Shown here piece after piece: positions 1-4,919 of a DNA stretch of 7,047 nt; the first letter of the stretch is position 1, and each line of letters opens with the position of its first letter. The translations under genes were made by a program, and so were the position numbers. The stretch is from NCBI GenBank assembly GCA_002254335.1, contig NIVA01000239.1:1-7047 (forward strand). The letters are read 5' to 3'. Origin of the DNA: Bacteroidetes bacterium 4572_114. Lineage in GTDB: Bacteria; Bacteroidota; Bacteroidia; Bacteroidales; 4484-276. The notes beneath the pieces are model-generated. The model worked only from the letters and a program-made list of their open reading frames with translations. It was not told where the DNA came from and did not search any database.

Positions 1-66
1 TGTCATCAAAATAAGTAAAGCTCCTATGATGATAAGAAAAGTTAAAAGAATAATTAAAAGAGGCAT
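1..66 (-). CDS. N-terminus of an integral membrane protein, possibly a GntP-family gluconate/H+ symporter (partial)
   Basis: Read on the minus strand, an ATG at 66-64 opens a frame that stays open for 22 codons to the window edge. It gives MPLLIILLTFLIIIGALLIL followed by Met-Thr, a single very hydrophobic stretch that must be a first transmembrane helix. The opening Met-Pro-Leu-Leu-Ile followed by a run of Leu/Ile is typical of gluconate permeases (GntP family), which import gluconate or related sugar acids with protons across the inner membrane. With only 22 residues this is a resemblance and not an identification, and any polytopic membrane protein could start this way. It is transcribed divergently from the gene at 205. 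No clear ribosome binding site precedes the ATG, which is usual in Bacteroidota. Confidence 0.5.
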   Translation of the reverse strand, partial: MPLLIILLTFLIIIGALLILMT

Positions 67-204
67 TTAATATTATTTTTGTGCTGACAAAAGAACAGAA
101 AATTATTGATTGTATAAAATCTGTTTTTCCGGCAAAATTTGTTTTTAATCTTTTTGCAAAACATTCAAGGTTTATTACTGTTCAATTACCAATTATTAGA
201 ATTT
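67..204. promoter_or_regulatory. Divergent intergenic region with a candidate Bacteroidota -7 box (TAnnTTTG)
   Basis: This AT-rich spacer lies between the start codons of the two divergent membrane-protein genes, so promoters for both are expected here. On the plus strand TATTTTTG at 74-81 matches the Bacteroidota -7 consensus TAnnTTTG exactly. No TTTG box lies about 20 bases upstream of it, and it would leave a leader of more than 100 bases before 205. The best minus-strand match, TTCTTTTG (complement of 88-95), has one mismatch. The assignment of either promoter is weak. Confidence 0.3.
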
Positions 205-507
205 ATGTTCAAAAAATTGAAAAATAAATGGGGCATCACAAATAATTTTCAGTTCTGGTTAATTTTTTTCATTTTTGCCATTGCCGGAAGTTCTACTTTA
301 TTTGTAAAACGGCCTGTTTTTAACCTTCTTGGGATCGATTCCACTACTTCTTTATGGATTGTTATTCCTGTATATCTGATTACTATCACTCCTTCATATT
401 TCATTATTTTACTCTTTTATGGAACCATCCTGGGTCAGTTCAAATTTTTCTGGGAATTCGAGAAAAAAATGTTCAGACGGTTTGGTGGAAAAAAAAACAA
501 ATCCTGA
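205..507 (+). CDS. Small two-helix membrane protein, DUF6787-like
   Basis: The protein is 100 residues and resembles the DUF6787 family of small Bacteroidota membrane proteins, whose function is unknown. The family pattern is visible as a basic start (MFKKLKNKWGI), a hydrophobic helix at about residues 18-33 containing Phe-Ala-Ile-Ala-Gly-Ser, a short linker with Phe-Asn-Leu-Leu-Gly-Ile, and a second helix at about 49-74. A Gly-Gln-Phe-Lys-Phe-Phe motif near residue 80 and a basic tail (KKMFRRFGGKKNKS) follow. The ATG at 205 was chosen over an upstream in-frame TTG at 139, because homologues as I recall them begin at the Met-Phe-Lys-Lys-Leu position and the extra 22 residues look like translated leader. 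There is no recognisable Shine-Dalgarno sequence. The gene is probably monocistronic, since 177 bases with a repeat cluster separate it from the next start. Confidence 0.75.
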   Translation: MFKKLKNKWGITNNFQFWLIFFIFAIAGSSTLFVKRPVFNLLGIDSTTSLWIVIPVYLITITPSYFIILLFYGTILGQFKFFWEFEKKMFRRFGGKKNKS

Positions 508-684
508 TTTTTTAATAATTTTAACCATTATAAACTGATTATTGAAACCATTCACGGGGTGACTTTACGTTCCCGTTGATAGTCACCCCGTGAATCACAC
601 CTGGCACAGAAATTCACGGGGTGACTTTAACCTTGTTCGGAAAAAAATGCCAATATTTGCGAAATAATTCAAAAATTGAAACTG
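508..684. promoter_or_regulatory. Intergenic region carrying three phased operator-like dyads upstream of the secreted-enzyme gene
   Basis: This spacer separates the DUF6787-like gene from the signal-peptide start at 685. The first 40 bases are AT-rich without a clear hairpin. The middle (550-626) holds the repeat cluster described separately. The last 50 bases carry only imperfect matches to the TAnnTTTG box: TAACCTTG at 628-635 and AATATTTG at 652-659, each with one mismatch. If either is used, the third dyad (614-624) would lie across or just upstream of the promoter, which is a natural position for a regulator. The start codon has no Shine-Dalgarno sequence. Confidence 0.4.
550..626. repeat. 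Three copies of a 15-bp element in direct, inverted, direct order, phased at 31 bp
   Basis: The element attcacggggtgact occurs at 550-564 and 612-626, and its exact reverse complement occurs at 581-595. The two direct copies match over 18 bases (550-567 and 612-629). Within each copy is a perfect dyad, TCAC-N3-GTGA, at 552-562, 583-593 and 614-624, with centres exactly 31 bp apart (close to three helical turns). As RNA, the middle copy can pair over 15 bp with either outer copy, and the loop is 16 bases in both cases. The possible readings are an array of three binding sites for a dimeric regulator, two mutually exclusive hairpins, or a short intergenic repeat family. Confidence 0.85.
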
Positions 685-2055
685 ATGAAAACCAATAAAT
701 TAATTATTCCAATACTATTTTTATTGATGATTTTCTTTTTTATAGGAAAGTTAAATGCCCAGGAAAAAGCCCTTTATGTTGATGGGTTAAAAAATATAAT
801 TGGCGATTACTATAAAGAAAAGGAGTTGTTGCAATTTGCGCAGGACAGCGGATATACATACCTGATGTTTTACAATATCCACTATATACACAAAAATATT
901 TTCGATATTACCGATCCTGCCACATCAACACCTTTGCGCGATTTTTTAGTAAAAGCAAAAACCGAATACGGCGTTTTGAAAGCTGGTGTTGCCGGTGAGA
1001 CATTTTCACCGTTCTTAGTGTTTCACGATTACAATATGGATCACATTTCCGACCCCAATGCCCGATTTGATATTTATAATATGGAATTTGAATATTGGCA
1101 TCCTGTGAGCACGGGCGTTGGAGGATACTATTGCGATACATATCTCGACCCTAATGGTTTTCCATGCGATACGGCTGGGGCCTTTGATTTTATTTTGCCC
1201 GAATTGCGCCAGATGGATTCGCTGACCAATTTGTATTCCTGGTTAAATTCAGAGATTTATATCGGGAACCCTAACGAATATCAATGCGCCGAAATGGCTG
1301 AACGGGTTGATCGCGTGTTGGTGCATTATTACCGGACCTCAGATGTATATGCCAACGGAAACTCCATCTATAATTATAAGAGTTACAGGTTGCCTGCCCT
1401 CACCGATTCGGTTACCAGTATCAGGGTCATGCCGATTTTTCATGGAGGGGATGATTTTATGGGGACATGGTTAGAAACCCACCCCGAAGCCCAGGCTTTT
1501 GATACCTGGATGAATGGCCAAAACGGCTATGTTGCCGATAATGGTCCCTGGAAAAGTAAAGTTACGATAGATGGATATATTTGGTTTAAATATACAGCCA
1601 TGCACGATACGGCCCGGTCGCCAAAACCTTCATTAACAGGTAGGCTTGCTTTTCATAATTACACCTCTTATGCCGCAGGTGACGGGGAGTTGTTTATCTA
1701 TGATTTCCATGAAAATTCATTGACAAACATTAGTTCATCCTGGCCTATCGACAATGAGATAAACCCGCAATTTTCGCCGGATGGAAGCAAATTGGTATTT
1801 ATGGGATTTAACGAGGGAACCGATGATTGGGATGTTTTTCTGTGGACAGTAGGGTCGGCCTCTAATCCTGAAAACCTTACAAATGCCCGGAATAACAGGG
1901 ATGAAGACCCGAAGTTTTCGCCGGATGGCAGCAAAATAATTTACAAAGAACGTTATTGGGACGGGGAGTTTAAGTACAGGTTTCAGGAGATGGATCTTGC
2001 AGGCGTGATACAGAATACCATTGAACCTTTCAGGAGATGGATCTTGCAGGCGTGA
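685..2055 (+). CDS. Fragment 1: signal peptide, uncharacterised TIM-barrel-like domain and first PD40 repeats
   Basis: The ATG at 685 is preferred to the in-frame TTG at 676 because it begins a standard signal peptide: MKTNK, a long hydrophobic core, then Lys-Leu-Asn-Ala-Gln with cleavage expected after residue 26. Residues 27 to about 310 form a domain resembling uncharacterised secreted Bacteroidota proteins. It reads as an (alpha/beta) barrel with motifs such as YTYLMFYNIHYIH, a MEFEYWHP strand, NSEIYIGNPNE, DRVLVHYYR and PIFHGGDD, but its function is not known to me. From about residue 316 (GRLAFHNYTSY) the sequence switches to PD40/TolB-like propeller repeats, with FSPDG at residues 363 and 411, 48 residues apart. 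The frame is genuine only up to about 2027. The last nine residues (FRRWILQA) and the stop at 2053-2055 come from reading the duplicated 47-bp unit out of frame. Confidence 0.8.
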   Translation: MKTNKLIIPILFLLMIFFFIGKLNAQEKALYVDGLKNIIGDYYKEKELLQFAQDSGYTYLMFYNIHYIHKNIFDITDPATSTPLRDFLVKAKTEYGVLKAGVAGETFSPFLVFHDYNMDHISDPNARFDIYNMEFEYWHPVSTGVGGYYCDTYLDPNGFPCDTAGAFDFILPELRQMDSLTNLYSWLNSEIYIGNPNEYQCAEMAERVDRVLVHYYRTSDVYANGNSIYNYKSYRLPALTDSVTSIRVMPIFHGGDDFMGTWLETHPEAQAFDTWMNGQNGYVADNGPWKSKVTIDGYIWFKYTAMHDTARSPKPSLTGRLAFHNYTSYAAGDGELFIYDFHENSLTNISSSWPIDNEINPQFSPDGSKLVFMGFNEGTDDWDVFLWTVGSASNPENLTNARNNRDEDPKFSPDGSKIIYKERYWDGEFKYRFQEMDLAGVIQNTIEPFRRWILQA

Positions 2056-2074
2056 TACAGAATACCATTGAACC
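1981..2074. repeat. Exact 47-bp tandem duplication that shifts the reading frame
   Basis: The 47 bases at 1981-2027 are repeated without mismatch at 2028-2074, and identity continues one base further (2028 equals 2075). The unit begins tttcaggagatggatcttgc and ends attgaacc. Because 47 is not a multiple of three, the frame changes. Removing one copy joins Tyr-Arg-Phe-Gln-Glu-Met-Asp-Leu to Ile-Glu-Pro-Pro-Gly-Asp-Tyr in one continuous PD40 sequence. This is therefore an insertion into an intact ancestral sequence or an unmerged assembly overlap. Confidence 0.95.
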
Positions 2075-2333
2075 TCCCGGAGATTACGAAGTCTCCATGC
2101 CATTTTATACCGCTGACGGCCTTAGTGTTTTGTATGCAAGAGGTGACGGCGCATCCTCCGATTTATATAAAATTAATACCGATGGCTCCGGCAATACGGC
2201 AATCCAACAGGCAAGCGGGGTCCAGGAATATTACCCCATAAACATCGACGATCAGCAATATCTTTTCAGCAGGTGGGTTTCGGATACTGACCACACCGAT
2301 CAAATATACGTTATTCCGATTGTTATCCGGTGA
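2028..2333 (+). CDS. Fragment 2: middle PD40/TolB-like propeller repeats
   Basis: This frame picks up the propeller after the duplication and reads ADGLSVLYARGDGASSDLYK, then a block around Tyr-Tyr-Pro-Ile-Asn-Ile-Asp-Asp-Gln-Gln-Tyr-Leu-Phe-Ser-Arg. These have the alternating pattern of PD40 blades in which a short strand ends in Phe/Ser or Tyr/Ala-Arg. PD40 repeats are usually found in TolB-like propellers and in large secreted Bacteroidota proteins, where they probably bind protein or glycan. The internal ATG at 2037 lies inside the duplicated unit and is unlikely to be a true start. The genuine reading ends near Asp-Gln-Ile-Tyr (2307-2309). The final VIPIVIR residues before the stop at 2331-2333 are out of frame, because one base appears to be missing. 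Confidence 0.7.
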   Translation, partial: FQEMDLAGVIQNTIEPPGDYEVSMPFYTADGLSVLYARGDGASSDLYKINTDGSGNTAIQQASGVQEYYPINIDDQQYLFSRWVSDTDHTDQIYVIPIVIR

Positions 2334-3460
2334 AAGATGATAATGTCGTTTTTTCGAGCACACGTCCTGGCGGCCAGGGTGGATATGATTTATATATTGG
2401 CGACACGGCCACCGGTGAAGTGTGGTCTTTAAATAGTTACCTTTCGGGGATTAATACCTCAAAAGAAGAACTGGGGGCATCTTATACACAGGTCAACCCG
2501 TTTACCGATACTATTGCTGAATTTATTAAAACAGATCAGTTCGGTTATGCGCCCGATGCCCAAAAAATTGCTGTTATCAGCAACCCGGTCACAGGATATA
2601 ATTCCGCCCAATCATTTACCCCTGGCAATACTTATAAGGTCCGTAAAGTGAGCGACACCACCGAAGTATTTAGTGGGGAACTGTTTTCGTGGAACAGTGG
2701 AAGTACCCACGGCCAATCGGGCGATCAGGTTTGGTGGTTCGATTTTTCGGCACTCACGGCCCCGGGCAACTACTATATCTCCGACCCTGCCAACAATGCC
2801 GGGTCACATCCTTTTTCTATAAATACAGATGTTTATGATGATTTATTGAAGCAGGCGGTGCGTACATTTTACTACCAACGTTGCGGCATGGCCAAAGAGG
2901 TTCCCTATGCTGAATCCAACTGGGTTGATGTTAGTTGTCACCTCGGCGTGGAACAGGATTTGGATTGCCGCCTTGTTACCAATCCGGTGGCCTCTACCTC
3001 GAAAGACCTTTCGGGGGGATGGCACGATGCCGGCGACTACAACAAATATATTAATTATACCGATGTTGCCGTCCATGATCTTTTATCAGCCTATGAAGAA
3101 AACCCTGCCATTTGGGGCGATGGTTATGATATCCCCGAATCGGGCAACGGTATCCCTGATTTGTTGGACGAAATTAAATGGGAGCTTGATTGGATGTTGA
3201 AAATGCAAATAGCTGATGGTTCCGTTTTACATAAAGTATCTGCCCTCAATTGGGATGATGCCGAAAGCCCCCCAAGCCACGAATCCACCGTTAGGAGGTA
3301 TGCCCCGGCAACTGCTTCGGCAACCATAAACTCCTGCGGCGTATTTGCCCATGCGGCCATTGTTTTCAAATCTTTGCCAATTACTTCCATGCAGGCTTAC
3401 GGCGAGGAACTTGAACAGGCAGCAATATCAGCCTGGCGATATCCCATCTTCTTACGATAA
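2309..3460 (+). CDS. Fragment 3: last PD40 blade, Ig-like (CelD_N) domain and N-terminal half of the GH9 catalytic domain
   Basis: Read from 2309 the frame continues the propeller as RYSDCYPVKDDNVVFSSTRP, followed by Tyr-Asp-Leu-Tyr-Ile. From about 2519 an Ig-like domain typical of GH9 enzymes begins (FIKTDQFGYAPDAQKIAVIS) and ends near NYYISDPA and HPFSINTDVYDD (about 2770-2835). The GH9 (alpha/alpha)6 barrel follows with ASTSKDLSGGWHDAGDYNKY. In GH9 enzymes the two Asp of the DAGD motif (codons 3026-3028 and 3035-3037) coordinate water and act as the catalytic base. The GTG at 2330 is the first possible start in this frame but falls inside a blade, so it is probably not used as a real start. 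The genuine frame ends at Ala-Ile-Ser-Ala-Trp (3436), and the terminal RYPIFLR residues are out of frame. Confidence 0.75.
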   Translation, partial: RYSDCYPVKDDNVVFSSTRPGGQGGYDLYIGDTATGEVWSLNSYLSGINTSKEELGASYTQVNPFTDTIAEFIKTDQFGYAPDAQKIAVISNPVTGYNSAQSFTPGNTYKVRKVSDTTEVFSGELFSWNSGSTHGQSGDQVWWFDFSALTAPGNYYISDPANNAGSHPFSINTDVYDDLLKQAVRTFYYQRCGMAKEVPYAESNWVDVSCHLGVEQDLDCRLVTNPVASTSKDLSGGWHDAGDYNKYINYTDVAVHDLLSAYEENPAIWGDGYDIPESGNGIPDLLDEIKWELDWMLKMQIADGSVLHKVSALNWDDAESPPSHESTVRRYAPATASATINSCGVFAHAAIVFKSLPITSMQAYGEELEQAAISAWRYPIFLR

Positions 3461-4325
3461 TGCAGGTTTTGTAAATGCCGATGGCGAAGATGCTGAATAT
3501 ACACAATATGCAAACATCGTAAGTGCATCGGCATATCTGCTTGTGCTTACAGGAAACACAACGTACCGCACTTATTTTGATAATAACTATACTTATACCC
3601 ACTTATTTGATTGGGATGGTGTTTCGTATAACTATAAAGATACCCAGGTACAGGATGCATTGTTGTATTATTCCCTTTCGCCACTGGCAACTGCTTCGGT
3701 TGTTACTGCCATAAAAGATAAATATTTATCCGGTATGGCCAACCAATATAACGACTTTTATCCGCTGAAAGCCTACAACGATAGCACCGATGCTTACAGG
3801 GCCTTTTTGGATGAACATATCTGGGGGAGCAATGCGTATAAAAGCAATGCCGGAAGTATGTTTTCAAATTTGTGGGTATATGATATTGATGCTGTAAACG
3901 AACAGAAATACCGAAATGCGGCATCCGGTTACATGCACTATATTAATGGCGTCAACCCTCAGTCGTTAGCTTATCTGTCTAATATGGGAAACCACGGGGC
4001 CGAAAACTCAGTTCCTGAATTTTATCACATGTGGTTTGCCGATGGTACTGATTTTGACAATGTAAATACTTCGTTGTATGGCCCTGCCCCCGGATTTTTG
4101 GTGGGTGGCCCAAACCAGGATTATTCATCACCGGGCAGCCCAATAGAGCCACCTGAGAACCAGCCACAACAAAAATCGTATAAATCGTGGAACACACCTG
4201 CCGACAATTCATGGGAAGTTACCGAAAACCAGGACTTATATCAATCTGCTTATGTGAAGCTAATCTCAAAATTTGTGTCCGGATATCACATTTACCAATT
4301 TTGCAAATCAGGAGGTAACCCTTGA
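3437..4325 (+). CDS. Fragment 4: C-terminal half of the GH9 catalytic domain
   Basis: This frame resumes the GH9 fold at DIPSSYDNAGFVNADGEDAE and carries the conserved late-barrel blocks. SGYMHYINGVNPQSLAYL is the GH9 'GxNP' region, and around 4209-4270 SWEVTENQDLYQSAYVKLIS holds the proton donor. By family alignment the catalytic acid is the Glu of Thr-Glu-Asn, codon 4224-4226. GH9 enzymes are inverting endo- or exo-glucanases acting on cellulose and related beta-1,4-glucans. The classic Pro-His-His-Arg motif of GH9 is not seen after the NP block; Gly-Asn-His-Gly-Ala-Glu-Asn-Ser occupies its place, as in a divergent subfamily. Residues upstream of about 3437 in this frame are spurious. The true GH9 sequence stops near Lys-Phe-Val-Ser (4280), and the residues up to the stop at 4323-4325 are beta-helix DNA read out of frame. 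Confidence 0.75.
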
Positions 4326-4368
4326 CGGGACTGGTGTTTCCGGTTCAACTATGCTGGATATTTCTGAT
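4282..4368 (+). CDS. Fragment 5: first surviving coils of the beta-helix
   Basis: This short segment is visible only in a third frame that is too short to stand out as an open reading frame. It reads Asp-Ile-Thr-Phe-Thr-Asn-Phe-Ala-Asn-Gln-Glu-Val-Thr-Leu-Asp-Gly-Thr-Gly-Val, then SGSTMLDISD. The pattern 'ITFTN(Y/F)xNxEVTLDGTG' is a well-known opening segment of Bacteroidota right-handed beta-helix proteins. That this frame, and not the neighbouring ones, gives the family pattern is why the frame is assigned here. It follows the end of GH9 directly and passes into the next frame near 4366-4376. Confidence 0.6.
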
Positions 4369-4370
4369 AA

Positions 4371-4919
4371 CAAATCAGGGACAACAAAATATCCAATATC
4401 CATTTTTCTTCCGATCCCAATGCCCCTGTAAATTCATCAAAAAACAGCCAGCCGCTGATTGTTTTCGGGACTGATGCCACAACATCAATCAGTGATCTGG
4501 TAATTGACGGGAATGAAGTATTCGACAGCCGTACGGGGTTCAGCGAGGGCCTTGCGGTTAATGGTAATGTTGATGGTTTTGAAATTACTAACAACACCGT
4601 GCACGACATTACTAATATTGGTATCGACATGATTGGCCACGAAGGGACATGTGCCGATCCCCTGTTGGACCAGGCACGAAATGGGGTTTGTACCGGCAAT
4701 ACTGTTTACAATTGCAGCTCGGCTTATGCAACCGCTGCCGGGATATACGTTGATGGCGCAAAAGACATTGTCATCGCAAAAAATTGTATATATCAAAATC
4801 AATGGGGGGTTGAGATAGGTTGCGAAAATGTTGGGAAAACCACTTCGGGCATCATTGTTAAAAACAATAAGATATATAACAATGCCAGTGCAGGGATTGT
4901 AGCCGGCGGTTATTTGTAG
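4371..4919 (+). CDS. Fragment 6: central beta-helix coils
   Basis: The frame opens after stops at 4365-4370 and reads QIRDNKISNIHFSS followed by repeated beta-helix coils. Typical Asn-ladder segments are FEITNNTVHDITNIGIDMIG, VCTGNTVYNCSS, IVIAKNCIYQNQWGVEIG and GIIVKNNKIYNNASAGIV. Each coil is 20-30 residues and places Asn in the turns, which is diagnostic of right-handed parallel beta-helix (PbH1-type) folds. An ATG exists at 4599, but the coils extend well upstream of it, so it is not the true start. The reading becomes spurious in the second copy of the 17-bp duplication, where it meets TAG at 4917-4919. Confidence 0.7.
   Translation, partial: QIRDNKISNIHFSSDPNAPVNSSKNSQPLIVFGTDATTSISDLVIDGNEVFDSRTGFSEGLAVNGNVDGFEITNNTVHDITNIGIDMIGHEGTCADPLLDQARNGVCTGNTVYNCSSAYATAAGIYVDGAKDIVIAKNCIYQNQWGVEIGCENVGKTTSGIIVKNNKIYNNASAGIVAGGYL

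Larger units (their letters stand above)
685..4280 (+). pseudogene. Broken gene for a secreted TIM-barrel / PD40 / GH9 multidomain glycoside hydrolase
   Basis: Four consecutive reading-frame segments join without overlap of protein content into one recognisable protein of about 1,180 residues. The order is signal peptide, TIM-barrel-like domain, PD40 propeller repeats, Ig-like domain and GH9 catalytic domain. The frame changes at the 47-bp duplication (1981-2074), at a one-base loss near 2309 and at a break near 3437, and no stop codon ends the GH9 domain in its own context. As written the gene cannot make the full protein. The two catalytic motifs (GGWHDAGDYNKY and the SWEVTENQDLYQSAYV region) are intact, so the damage is recent or is an assembly artefact. 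If repaired, the protein would be exported and would cleave beta-1,4-glucans. Whether the TIM-barrel domain truly belongs to the same protein as PD40-GH9 is uncertain. Confidence 0.7.

Noticed and set aside
139..204. Upstream TTG start for the DUF6787-like gene
   Set aside because: It adds 22 residues unlike the family start. The ATG at 205 begins the conserved Met-Phe-Lys-Lys-Leu segment.
550..595. Rho-independent terminator for the DUF6787-like gene
   Set aside because: The 15-bp stem is strong, but the loop is 16 bases and no U-tract follows the stem, so termination is not supported.
550..626. CRISPR array
   Set aside because: There are only three short copies, one of them inverted, with 16-base spacers. 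Repeat length and orientation do not fit an array.
908..4802. Minus-strand open frames across the enzyme genes
   Set aside because: They show no family motif and are shadows of the plus-strand coding sequence, which carries recognisable domains throughout.
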